Assembly (NCBI RefSeq): GCF_004570875.1
Contig: NZ_SPQK01000011.1
Span: 1 to 64,000 of the forward strand
Direction: 5' to 3'
DNA: 64,000 bases
Source: Blastococcus sp. CT_GayMR16
GTDB taxonomy: Bacteria; Actinomycetota; Actinomycetes; Mycobacteriales; Geodermatophilaceae
The number at the start of each line of letters is the position of its first letter. Position 1 is the first letter of the stretch. The position numbers and the translations under genes are program-made. A model generated the notes under the pieces. The model worked only from the letters and a program-made list of their open reading frames with translations. It made no database searches and had not been told where the DNA came from. Shown in pieces: positions 41,090-49,108 of this stretch.

Positions 41090-41821
41090 GTGCCGAAGCT
41101 TCAGCTCCTCCCCGCCGTCGACGTCGCCGACGGCCAGGCCGTCCGCCTGGTGCAGGGGGAGGCCGGCAGCGAGACGTCCTACGGCGACCCGCTCGACGCG
41201 GCGCTGCAGTGGCAGCGGGACGGCGCGGAGTGGGTGCACCTGGTCGACCTCGACGCCGCGTTCGGGCGGGGCAGCAACCGTGAGCTGCTCGCCCGGGTGG
41301 TGGGGGAGCTCGACGTCGACGTGGAGCTCTCCGGCGGGATCCGGGACGACGAGTCGCTGACCGCGGCCCTGGCCACCGGTTGCCGGCGGGTGAACCTCGG
41401 TACCGCCGCGCTGGAGTCGCCGGAGTGGTGCGCCCAGGCGATCGCCGAGTACGGCGACCGGATCGCCGTGGGCCTCGACGTGCGCGGCACCCGGCTGGCC
41501 GCCCGGGGCTGGACGAAGGAGGGCGGCGAGCTCTACGAGACCCTCGCCCGCCTCGACGCCGAGGGCTGCGCCCGCTACGTCGTCACCGACATCACCAAGG
41601 ACGGCACCTTGCGCGGGCCGAACCTCGACCTGCTGCGTGAGGTCTGCGCCGCCACCCCGCGCCCGGTGATCGCCTCCGGCGGGGTCAGCTCGCTGGACGA
41701 CCTCCGGGCGCTCGCCGCGCTCACCCCTGTCGGCGTCGAGGGCGCCATCGTCGGCAAGGCGCTCTACGCGGGTGCGTTCACCCTGCCCGAGGCGCTGCGG
41801 GTCACCGAGCAGGTCGCGTGA
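41090..41821 (+). CDS. priA: Bifunctional phosphoribosyl isomerase A (HisA/TrpF activity)
   Basis: The 243-residue TIM barrel isomerises ProFAR in histidine synthesis. It opens with [19 protein letters not shown] and has [50 protein letters not shown] and [11 protein letters not shown]. In actinobacteria this protein (PriA) also isomerises phosphoribosyl anthranilate. No trpF occurs with trpE, trpC, trpB and trpA in this window, which fits the dual role. Start GTG; the stop overlaps ridA (GTGA). Confidence 0.93.
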   Translation: MPKLQLLPAVDVADGQAVRLVQGEAGSETSYGDPLDAALQWQRDGAEWVHLVDLDAAFGRGSNRELLARVVGELDVDVELSGGIRDDESLTAALATGCRRVNLGTAALESPEWCAQAIAEYGDRIAVGLDVRGTRLAARGWTKEGGELYETLARLDAEGCARYVVTDITKDGTLRGPNLDLLREVCAATPRPVIASGGVSSLDDLRALAALTPVGVEGAIVGKALYAGAFTLPEALRVTEQVA

Positions 41822-42210
41822 AGGTCACCCGGCTCAACTCGGGGTCACCCTGGGAGGGCATCGTCGGCTACAGCCGCGTCGTCGTCCGGGGCGACGCCGC
41901 ATGGGTCAGCGGGACCACCTCGACCGTCGACGGGCTCGTCGTGCACCCCGGCGACGCCGGAGCGCAGACCCGTCAGGCACTGGTGACCCTCGCCGCGGCG
42001 CTGGAGCGGGCCGGGTTCTCCCTCAACGACGTCGTCCGCACCCGGATGTTCGTCACCGACATCAGCCGCTGGGAGGAGATCGGCCGCGTGCACGGGGAGG
42101 TGTTCGGTGACGTCCGGCCGGCCAGCACGATGGTGCAGGTCTCGGCGCTGATCGACCCGGCGATGCTGGTGGAGATCGAGGCGGATGCGGTGCGGGGAGC
42201 CGGGGCGTGA
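41818..42210 (+). CDS. RidA family enamine/imine deaminase
   Basis: The 130-residue protein has the YjgF/RidA fold, with blocks [40 protein letters not shown] and [20 protein letters not shown]. The arginine in VVRTRMFV is the usual carboxylate-binding residue of active members. RidA hydrolyses reactive enamines and imines made by PLP enzymes. It is translationally coupled to both priA and hisF (GTGA overlaps), so it is made with them. Confidence 0.9.
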   Translation: MKVTRLNSGSPWEGIVGYSRVVVRGDAAWVSGTTSTVDGLVVHPGDAGAQTRQALVTLAAALERAGFSLNDVVRTRMFVTDISRWEEIGRVHGEVFGDVRPASTMVQVSALIDPAMLVEIEADAVRGAGA

Positions 42211-42983
42211 GCCTCGCCGTCCGCGTCATCCCGTGCCTGGACGTGGACGCCGGCCGGGTGGTCAAGGGCGTGAACTTCGTCGACCTGCGCGACGCCGGCG
42301 ACCCGGTGGAGATGGCCCGCGTGTACGACGCCGAGGGCGCCGACGAGCTGACCTTCCTCGACATCACCGCCAGCTCCGGTGACCGCGCCACCACTTACGA
42401 CGTCGTCAGCCGGACGGCGGAGAGCGTCTTCATCCCGCTGACCGTGGGCGGGGGAGTGCGCAGCGTCGAGGACGTCAACCGGCTGCTGCGGGCGGGTGCG
42501 GACAAGGTCGCGGTCAACACCGCCGCCGTGGCCCGCCCGGAGCTGATCGCCGAGATCGCCGACCGGTTCGGCAACCAGGTGCTCGTGCTGTCCCTGGACG
42601 CCCGCCGCTGTCAGGACGGCGCGGTCACCGACTCCGGCTTCGAGATCACCACCCACGGCGGACGGCGGGGAACGGGCCAGGACGCCGTCGCGTGGTGCAT
42701 CCGGGCCGCCGAACTCGGGGCGGGGGAGATCCTGCTCAACTCCATGGACGCCGACGGCACGCGCGCGGGCTTCGACACCGGCCTGATCGCTCAGGTGCGC
42801 CGCGAGGTGTCGGTGCCGCTGATCGCCAGCGGTGGAGCGGGTGCGGCCGAGCACTTCCCGCCCGCGGTGGCCGCCGGCGCCGACGCCGTCCTGGCCGCCA
42901 GCGTCTTCCACTTCGGGGTGCTGCGCATCGGGGACGTGAAGGCGGAACTTGCCCGGGCCGGCGTCCCTGTCCGGCACGAGTAG
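42207..42983 (+). CDS. hisF: Imidazole glycerol phosphate synthase cyclase subunit
   Basis: HisF forms IGP and AICAR from PRFAR using ammonia from HisH. The 258-residue TIM barrel has [18 protein letters not shown] (catalytic D11), [23 protein letters not shown], and [20 protein letters not shown] (catalytic D near 130). The GTG overlaps the ridA stop. A repeat-type sequence follows the stop. Confidence 0.97.
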   Translation: MSLAVRVIPCLDVDAGRVVKGVNFVDLRDAGDPVEMARVYDAEGADELTFLDITASSGDRATTYDVVSRTAESVFIPLTVGGGVRSVEDVNRLLRAGADKVAVNTAAVARPELIAEIADRFGNQVLVLSLDARRCQDGAVTDSGFEITTHGGRRGTGQDAVAWCIRAAELGAGEILLNSMDADGTRAGFDTGLIAQVRREVSVPLIASGGAGAAEHFPPAVAAGADAVLAASVFHFGVLRIGDVKAELARAGVPVRHE

Positions 42984-43038
42984 AAGGACCCCCTCCTCCC
43001 CACCCCTCGCAAGCTCGGGGCGGTGCCCGGGAGGGGGC
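42982..43038 (+). repeat. Dispersed intergenic repeat, copy C
   Basis: AGAAGGACCCCCTCCTCCCC is followed by the core CTCGCAAGCTCG (43006-43017) and a G-rich end. The block order equals copies A and B, but the sequence is more diverged. CCCCCTCC (42989-42996) and GGAGGGGG (43030-43037) pair as an 8-base stem, and AGGGCCCCCTT follows. As it lies between converging hisF and serine-hydrolase genes, it could serve as a two-way terminator. Confidence 0.7.
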
Positions 43039-43066
43039 CACGATCACCGGCTAGGGCCCCCTTCGG

Positions 43067-44071
43067 TCACAGCGTGAGCCACTCGCTGAGGCGCGCCGTT
43101 ACGGGCCAGGCTCCCCCCGACGTGTTGGACAGCACGGTGTGGGTCACGCCGGTCGCCTCGTCGTGCTCCGTCCAGAACGAGATCCCAGCGTCACTGCCCT
43201 CCAGGATCACCGCGTCGCCGGTCGGGTGCAGCCGGAACCCCAGCCCGTACCGCATCGACTCCGACGGGACGTCGCTCAGGGGGCGCACCATCTCCGCCAC
43301 CCGGTCCACCGGCACGATCTGCCCGGCGTACAGGGCCGACCACAGGGCGTGGATGTCCCCCACCGTGGAGTAGATGCCACCGTCCCCGCTGCCACAGACC
43401 GGCAGATGCAGCACATTCGTCCGCAGGCCGTCCCCGTACAGGTAGCCGAGGGCGGTGCGGTTCCCAGGCTCGTCCGTGCGCAGGAACTCGGTGTCGGGCA
43501 TGCCGGCCGGCGCACACACACGGGTCCGCACCACCTCGGGGAAGGGCATGCCGGCGGTGCGCTCTGCAATCAGCGCGAGCACGACGAATCCGCCGTTGTT
43601 GTAGGCGAACCGCTCGCCGGGCGGAAACACCTGCCCGTAGCCGTCCAGCACGGCGAGGTAGTCCGGGGTCGTCGCCAACCGGTGCACGGGAATGGGCATC
43701 ACGTAGTCGGTCATCGACTCGACGGCATCCTCGTCGAAGTAGTCGCCGATGCCTGAGCGGTGGGCCAGGAGGTGCTCGACCGTCACGTCGTCGTCGATCA
43801 GCGGCAGGTCCTCGCCCAGCAGCGAGCGAGCCGTCGTGTCCAGGCCGAGCCGACCCTCCTCGATCAGGCTCACGATGCTCAGGGCGGTGAGCGCCTTCGT
43901 GCCGCTGGCGAGACCGAATCTGGTGTCGACCGCATTGGGAATGCCATAGCCGCGGTGCGCCGAACCGTAGGCCTTGGCCAGCTCCACCCGGCCGCCCCTG
44001 TCGACGCGAACCACACCGGAGAATTCGGTCGCCGCCGCGACATGGTCGACCGAGCTCTCAAGGTCATCCAC
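43067..44071 (-). CDS. Serine hydrolase, class C beta-lactamase-like
   Basis: The 334-residue protein has the class C/penicillin-binding fold. It shows S56-x-x-K59 (ASGTKAL), Y157-x-N159 (FAYNNGG) and a HTV block near 315 in place of the usual KTG. No signal peptide is visible, so it is probably a cytosolic esterase or peptidase rather than a true beta-lactamase. Codon use appears slightly less GC-biased than in neighbouring genes, which may hint at transfer. It converges with hisF. Confidence 0.87.
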   Translation of the reverse strand: MDDLESSVDHVAAATEFSGVVRVDRGGRVELAKAYGSAHRGYGIPNAVDTRFGLASGTKALTALSIVSLIEEGRLGLDTTARSLLGEDLPLIDDDVTVEHLLAHRSGIGDYFDEDAVESMTDYVMPIPVHRLATTPDYLAVLDGYGQVFPPGERFAYNNGGFVVLALIAERTAGMPFPEVVRTRVCAPAGMPDTEFLRTDEPGNRTALGYLYGDGLRTNVLHLPVCGSGDGGIYSTVGDIHALWSALYAGQIVPVDRVAEMVRPLSDVPSESMRYGLGFRLHPTGDAVILEGSDAGISFWTEHDEATGVTHTVLSNTSGGAWPVTARLSEWLTL

Positions 44072-44120
44072 GCGCTGACGGTAGCTGCGATCGGCGCGTC
44101 CAGACCTGCTCGACGCCGCA

Positions 44121-44738
44121 CTAGGAGACGGTCACCCGGGCGACGTCGCGGCGGCCGGCGGCCCAGAGCAGCAGCTCCAGCGGCTCGCCCTCCACCGTCG
44201 TCCCGGCGTCCCCGAAGCTCTTCTCCTCACCGGGGGCGTCGCTGCGGCGCAGGACCAGCCCGCCCCGCCGACCGGCAGCGGCGCGCCGCGAGAAGAGCCC
44301 AGCCGCGCTCCAGACCGCGTCCTGCGCGGCACGCGGCAGCACCCGCGGCGTCCAGCCCGGCTGCGCGCGGCGCACGTCCTCGTGGTGGATCGCGAACTCC
44401 GTCGTGTTCAGCGGACCGGACAACAGCGGCCAGGCCATCGGCGACCACGCGGGGGGACCTGCCCGGAGCCGGTCCACCACCTCGGCGTACGGCGTCGACC
44501 CGCGGAGCTTGTCCTCCAGCCGGTGCGGCCAGGTAGCGAGCGGCCCACCGGCGCCCACCACCTCGACGCCCAGGCCGACCAGCGCGTCGGGCCGGCGCTC
44601 GCGGACGACGAGATGCGCGACGAGGTGGGCGGTGTCCCAGCCCGCGCAGAGGGTCGGGGCGTCCGGACCGACCTTCGCCAGCAGGTCGGCGAGCTCCCGG
44701 CGTTCCTGATCGGCGAACGGCGGGGAAGAGGAGGTCAT
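44121..44738 (-). CDS. TIGR03085 family metal-binding protein
   Basis: The 205-residue DinB/mycothiol-dependent isomerase-like protein starts RRELADLLAKVGPDAPTLCAGWDTAHLVAHLVVRE (quoted here as TLCAGWDTAHLVAHL), where the histidines are metal ligands of the fold. TTEFAIHHEDVRRAQPGW supplies another HH pair. The family TIGR03085 is actinobacterial with no known function. An ATG is preferred over the adjacent GTG. It is divergent from the ABC exporter genes. Confidence 0.85.
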   Translation of the reverse strand: MTSSSPPFADQERRELADLLAKVGPDAPTLCAGWDTAHLVAHLVVRERRPDALVGLGVEVVGAGGPLATWPHRLEDKLRGSTPYAEVVDRLRAGPPAWSPMAWPLLSGPLNTTEFAIHHEDVRRAQPGWTPRVLPRAAQDAVWSAAGLFSRRAAAGRRGGLVLRRSDAPGEEKSFGDAGTTVEGEPLELLLWAAGRRDVARVTVS

Positions 44739-44774
44739 CACCTGAGGTTAGCCAGGGGGTGCGGGCACGCGCTG

Positions 44775-44803
44775 TTGCGAAGAGCGCTTAGCCGCTCTAA
44801 CGA
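44775..44803 (+). promoter_or_regulatory. Promoter with an operator-like palindrome (ABC exporter)
   Basis: TTGCGA (44775-44780) and TAACGA (44798-44803) are spaced by 17 bases, a standard sigma-A pattern. AGAGCG (44781-44786) and CGCTCT (44793-44798) form an inverted repeat that fills the spacer. This is the classical place for a repressor site. The ribosome site AAGGAG of the first exporter gene follows. Confidence 0.55.
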
Positions 44804-44867
44804 TCGCGTAGCATCCGAGGTCCCGCCGCTCCGTCCCCCTCCCGCCGATCCGACCCGAAGGAGCACT

Positions 44868-46643
44868 GTGGCCCGCCGCCGAGACGCCGTCGTGCGGCGT
44901 GGTCTCCGTCATGTGCGGCGCGGGATCGTCGAGCAGCCCCGCATGTTCACCCTCGCCGTCCTGGCCAGCAGCCTCTACGGCGCGATGGCCGTGGTCAGCG
45001 CCTGGGTGATCGGGGAGATCACCGACCGGGTGCTGCTGCCCGCCTTCGCCGACGGGGCGACCACCGCCGCGGCGCTGTCGCTCGCGGCCGCAGCGATCAT
45101 CGGGGTCGCGCTGCTCAAGATCGTCGGGATCCTCGGCCGGCGGCTGTTCGCCGGCATCATGAGCTACCGGCTGCAGGCCGACTACCGGCGCCGGGTCACC
45201 CGCCAGTACCTGCGACTGCCGCTGTCCTGGCACCAGCGGCACCCCACCGGCCAGCTGCTCTCCAACGCGAACTCCGACGTCGAGGCTTCCTGGTTCTTCG
45301 TCGCGCCGCTGCCGTTCGCCTGCGGCGCGCTGGTGATGATCGCCATCACCGTCGTGGCGCTGTTCCTCACCGACCCGCTGATCGCCGTCGTCGGCCTGGT
45401 CGTCTTCCCGCTGGTCTTCCTCGTCAACGTCGTCTACTCCCAGGTCATGAGCCCGCGGATGCAGCGGGCGCAGCAGCTGCGGGCCGAGGTCAGCGAGATC
45501 GCCCACGAGAGCTTCGACGCGGCGCTGGTGGTCAAGACCCTGGGCCGGGAGGCCGACGAGACGCAACGTTTCGAGGCGCGCGCCCAGGAGCTGCGCGACG
45601 GGCTGGTCGCGGTCGGCCGGGTGCGCGGCCTGTTCGACCCGCTGATGGAGGCCCTGCCGAGCCTGGGCACCCTCGCCGTACTGCTGATCGGCGCCGTCCG
45701 GGTCGCCGACGGCACGACCGACGCCGGCAGCCTCGTGTCCATCGCCTACCTGTTCACCCTCCTGGCGCTGCCCATCCGTGCCATCGGCTGGGTGCTCGCC
45801 GACCTGCCCCGGGCGCTGGCCGGCTTCGACCGCGTGACGCCGGTGCTCGAGGCCACGGGTGAGACGCCGTACGGCCCCGAGGCCGCGGTGGCCGGCGACG
45901 GCGGCGCCGAGGTCGGGGTCACCGACGTCGGCTTCACCTTCGAGGGCACGTCCCGCCCGACGCTCTCCGGGGTGACCTTCGACGCGCCCGCCGGCCGCAC
46001 GGTCGCGATCGTCGGCCCCACCGGCTCGGGCAAGTCCACCCTCGCGGGCCTGCTCGTCCGGCTCGTCGACCCCACCGACGGCCACGTGCTGCTCGACGGC
46101 GTCGACCTGCGGCGGCTCCAGGAGGGCGGGATCAGCGACCAGGCCGCCTTCGTCGCCCAGGGCACGTTCCTGTTCGACGACACCGTCCGGGGCAACGTCA
46201 CCCTCGACGCGCCCTTTCCCGACGACGAGGTCTGGACGGCGCTGCGCGTGGCGGCCGCCGACGACTTCGTGGCGGCGCTCCCCGAGGGCCTCGACACGCG
46301 GGTCGGCGAGCGGGGGGCCACCCTCTCCGGCGGCCAGCGTCAGCGGCTGGCCCTCGCCCGCGCCGTCGTCCGCCGTCCCCGGCTGCTGGTGCTGGACGAC
46401 GCGACCAGCGCCGTCGACCCGTCGGTGGAGGCCCGGATCCTCGACGCGCTCCGCAGCAGCGACCAGCCGTCGACCATCGTGGTGATCGCCTACCGGCAGG
46501 CCACGATCGCGCTGGCCGACGAGGTCGTCTGGCTCGAGCAGGGCCGGGCCCTCGCCCGCGGCACCCACGCGGAACTGCTCGCCGCCGTCCCCGGCTACGC
46601 CGCCCTCGTGCGCGCCTACTCGCAGGCGGAGGTGGCAGCATGA
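44868..46643 (+). CDS. ABC exporter half-transporter A (degenerate nucleotide site)
   Basis: The 591-residue protein has six membrane helices (about 25-320) and an ATPase domain. Walker A GPTGSGKS is at about 383-390 and the signature LSGGQRQR starts at 486. Walker B LLVLDD ends in D511 where glutamate is usual. The switch histidine is replaced by Y542 (VIAYRQAT). These changes are those of the subunit carrying the degenerate site in heterodimeric exporters. GTG start after AAGGAG. The substrate is unknown. It overlaps the partner gene (ATGA). Confidence 0.92.
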   Translation: MARRRDAVVRRGLRHVRRGIVEQPRMFTLAVLASSLYGAMAVVSAWVIGEITDRVLLPAFADGATTAAALSLAAAAIIGVALLKIVGILGRRLFAGIMSYRLQADYRRRVTRQYLRLPLSWHQRHPTGQLLSNANSDVEASWFFVAPLPFACGALVMIAITVVALFLTDPLIAVVGLVVFPLVFLVNVVYSQVMSPRMQRAQQLRAEVSEIAHESFDAALVVKTLGREADETQRFEARAQELRDGLVAVGRVRGLFDPLMEALPSLGTLAVLLIGAVRVADGTTDAGSLVSIAYLFTLLALPIRAIGWVLADLPRALAGFDRVTPVLEATGETPYGPEAAVAGDGGAEVGVTDVGFTFEGTSRPTLSGVTFDAPAGRTVAIVGPTGSGKSTLAGLLVRLVDPTDGHVLLDGVDLRRLQEGGISDQAAFVAQGTFLFDDTVRGNVTLDAPFPDDEVWTALRVAAADDFVAALPEGLDTRVGERGATLSGGQRQRLALARAVVRRPRLLVLDDATSAVDPSVEARILDALRSSDQPSTIVVIAYRQATIALADEVVWLEQGRALARGTHAELLAAVPGYAALVRAYSQAEVAA

Positions 46644-48472
46644 CGGACGCCACCGTCGCGGCCGACCACCGCGAGGAGGGCGCGCTCGCGACCCTGCGCC
46701 GGGGCCTGCGGATGATGCCGGAGTTCCGCCGCGGACTCCCGGCCACCTTCGCCCTCGCCCTGATCGCGACCGCCGGCCGGGTCGTCGTGCCGATCGCCGT
46801 CCAGCAGGTCATCGACCGCGGGCTGGCCGCCGGCGACCCCGACCTCGGCATCATCACCTGGCTGGTCCTGGCCTGCGCCCTGGTCGTGATGATCACCGCC
46901 GTCGCCGTCTTCCGGATGAACGTGCGGCTCTTCCGGACGACGGAGACCGCGCTGGCCGGCCTCCGGGTGCGGGCCTTCCGGCACGTGCACGACCTCTCGG
47001 TGCTGCACCAGCAGGGGGAGCGGCGCGGGTCGCTGGTCTCGCGGGTCACCAGCGACGTCGACCAGCTGTCGGTGTTCATGCAGTGGGGCGGCGTGCTCGG
47101 GCTGGTCAGCGTCGGCCAGCTGGTCGTCGCCACGGTCGTCATGAGCATCTACTCGTGGCAGCTCACCCTGCTCGTCCTGCTCTGCTTCGTCCCGCTGGCG
47201 ATCGCGGTCCGGTGGTTCGCCAAGCGCCTGGCCGCCGCGTACGGCGTCGTCCGCGAGCGGGTCGGTGACGTTCTCGGCGCGGTCGCCGAGTCCGTCGTCG
47301 GCGCCCCGACCGTGCGCGCCTACGGCGTCGGCAGCCGGACGGCGAACCGCATCGACACCGCGATCGACCGGCAGTACCGCGCCCAGGTCGACGCCCAGAA
47401 GGTGACTGCGGCTGTGTTCGTCAGCGGCGAGTTCGTCGCGGCCTTCGCCAATGCCGCGGTGGTCGTCGTCGGGGTGCTGCTCGGGGTGGCCGGGGAGATC
47501 TCGGCGGGCACCCTCATCGCCTTCCTGTTCCTCGTCACCCTCTTCGTCGCCCCCGTGCAGACGGCGAGCGAGGTGCTCAACGAGGCGCAGAACGCCGTCG
47601 CCGGCTTCCGCCGGGTGCTCGACGTGATCGACACCGAGGCCGACATCCGCGACCCGGCCATCGACGACCCGGCCGGCGTCCGGGAGCTGCCCGCAGGTCC
47701 GCTGGGTGTCCGCTTCGACCACGTCTCCTTCCGGTACGCACCCACTGCGCCGAAGGCCCTCGACGGAGTGGACCTCACTGTCGCGCCGCGGCTGCGGGTG
47801 GCGATCGTGGGGGAGACCGGCTCGGGGAAGACGACGTTCGCCAAGCTGGTCACCCGGCTGATGGACCCGGTCGAGGGGCGGGTGCTCCTGGGTTCCGACG
47901 CCGCCGGCTGGGTGCCGCTCTCCGAGGTGGCCTTCGCCTCGCTGCGCTCCCGGGTGGTCATGGTTCCGCAGGACGGATTCCTCTTCGACGCGACCGTGGC
48001 CGACAACGTCCGGTACGGGCGCCCCGGGATGACCGACGCCGAGGTCGCCGCCGCCTTCGACGAGCTCGGCCTGACCGACTGGGTGAGCGGCCTCGACCAG
48101 GGCGTCGCGACGCCGGTGGGCCAGCGCGGCGAGTCGCTGTCGGCGGGGGAGCGGCAGCTGGTCGCCGTCGCCCGCGCCTACGTCGCCGATCCGGACCTGC
48201 TCGTGCTCGACGAGGCGACCAGCGCCGTCGACCCGGCCACCGAACAGCGGCTGACTCGGGCGCTGGACACCCTGACCGACGGCCGGACGACGCTCACCAT
48301 CGCGCACCGCCTCTCCACCGCCGAGCGGGCCGACGAGGTCCTCGTGGTCGACGCGGGACACGTCGTCCAGCGCGGGACGCACGCGGAACTGGTCGACGCC
48401 GAGGGTCCCTATGCCCGGCTGCACGCCTCCTGGCGTCGCTCCTCGGCGGGCGAGCCGACTCCCGCGGTCTGA
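46640..48472 (+). CDS. ABC exporter half-transporter B (canonical nucleotide site)
   Basis: The 610-residue partner has six membrane helices and an ATPase domain with Walker A GETGSGKT (391-398), the signature LSAGE (500-504, differing from LSGGQ), Walker B LLVLDE with E525 and the switch histidine H556 (TIAHRLST). The canonical parts of this subunit complement those missing in subunit A, so the two form a heterodimer with one active and one degenerate site. The substrate is unknown; both drug and lipid export are possible. Confidence 0.93.
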   Translation: MTDATVAADHREEGALATLRRGLRMMPEFRRGLPATFALALIATAGRVVVPIAVQQVIDRGLAAGDPDLGIITWLVLACALVVMITAVAVFRMNVRLFRTTETALAGLRVRAFRHVHDLSVLHQQGERRGSLVSRVTSDVDQLSVFMQWGGVLGLVSVGQLVVATVVMSIYSWQLTLLVLLCFVPLAIAVRWFAKRLAAAYGVVRERVGDVLGAVAESVVGAPTVRAYGVGSRTANRIDTAIDRQYRAQVDAQKVTAAVFVSGEFVAAFANAAVVVVGVLLGVAGEISAGTLIAFLFLVTLFVAPVQTASEVLNEAQNAVAGFRRVLDVIDTEADIRDPAIDDPAGVRELPAGPLGVRFDHVSFRYAPTAPKALDGVDLTVAPRLRVAIVGETGSGKTTFAKLVTRLMDPVEGRVLLGSDAAGWVPLSEVAFASLRSRVVMVPQDGFLFDATVADNVRYGRPGMTDAEVAAAFDELGLTDWVSGLDQGVATPVGQRGESLSAGERQLVAVARAYVADPDLLVLDEATSAVDPATEQRLTRALDTLTDGRTTLTIAHRLSTAERADEVLVVDAGHVVQRGTHAELVDAEGPYARLHASWRRSSAGEPTPAV

Positions 48473-48495
48473 CCCCGGATCGCGCCCGGCTGGTG

Positions 48496-48565
48496 GCTCT
48501 TGCGCGGTTGCCCTCACTTTCGCGGCGCTGCACCACCGCGAGAGTGGGTGCAACACCGCAAGAGC
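48496..48565 (+). repeat. 70-base imperfect palindrome
   Basis: The left arm starts GCTCTTGCG-CGGTTGC and the right arm, reversed, GCTCTTGCG-GTGTTGC. The arms continue as CCTCACTTTCGCGG against ACCCACTCTCGCGG and meet at a TGCA centre. Arms of about 35 bases differ at about seven positions. This looks like a palindromic intergenic unit (REP or MITE-like) or a large mRNA hairpin after the exporter genes. Confidence 0.65.
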
Positions 48566-48581
48566 TGACAGGTCGGCGTCC

Positions 48582-48587
48582 TACGCT
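48582..48587 (+). promoter_or_regulatory. -10-like hexamer, leaderless start
   Basis: TACGCT ends seven bases before the ATG of the next gene. Confidence 0.4.
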
Positions 48588-48594
48588 GCCCGCC

Positions 48595-49098
48595 ATGCCG
48601 TCGTCCTCGTCGCGCTCCCGGGTCCCGGTGCGACGTTCGCCCCGCCCGGCACCGCGGGGCGCGAACGCCGTCACCGGTCCGCCGGAACGCCCCCAGGCCG
48701 TGCCGTTCGCCGTCGTGTTCGGGTTCCTGCAGGCCATCGAGGTCCTCTACCTCGGGTGGCTGGTCTGGGAGCCCGAGCCGGCCGTCGACCGGTTGCTCGT
48801 GATCCCGCTGGTGCTGGCCGCGGCGTCGGTGCTCGGCTCGGTCCTGGTGCTGCAGGGCCGGCGCTGGGGATGGGCCGTCCTCGCCGTCGCGGCGGTGGCC
48901 ACGCTGCTGGCCCTGTCGCTGCTGGTCTTCCTGCTCGGCGCGCTCTACGGCGGGACGATATGGGCGGCCGCGCTGCTGCTGGTGGGTCCGGTGGCCACGC
49001 TGGTGCTGGCGCTGCGCCGTCCGGTCCGCGAGTGGTGCGGCACCGCTCGGGCGCGTCGCTCGCCGGGGGGACGGCGGAGTGCGGGGTCCTCCCGCTAG
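48595..49098 (+). CDS. Small multi-helix membrane protein
   Basis: The 167-residue protein begins with a basic Ser/Arg/Pro-rich stretch (1-32), then four hydrophobic segments (about 36-54, 64-84, 90-112 and 115-133), and an Arg-rich C-terminus. I recognise no family. The ATG at 48595 is preferred to an upstream in-frame start because it lies seven bases after a -10-like hexamer, and the upstream start would place residues inside the palindrome. Confidence 0.65.
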   Translation: MPSSSSRSRVPVRRSPRPAPRGANAVTGPPERPQAVPFAVVFGFLQAIEVLYLGWLVWEPEPAVDRLLVIPLVLAAASVLGSVLVLQGRRWGWAVLAVAAVATLLALSLLVFLLGALYGGTIWAAALLLVGPVATLVLALRRPVREWCGTARARRSPGGRRSAGSSR

Positions 49099-49101
49099 CG
49101 T
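49096..49101 (+). promoter_or_regulatory. -10-like hexamer, leaderless start
   Basis: TAGCGT overlaps the stop of the previous gene and ends seven bases before the next GTG. Confidence 0.45.
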
Positions 49102-49108
49102 CGGGACC

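Noticed and set aside
43067-44071. Serine hydrolase as an antibiotic-resistance beta-lactamase
   Set aside because: It has no signal peptide and the third motif is not KTG. Cytosolic esterase/peptidase relatives are much more common.
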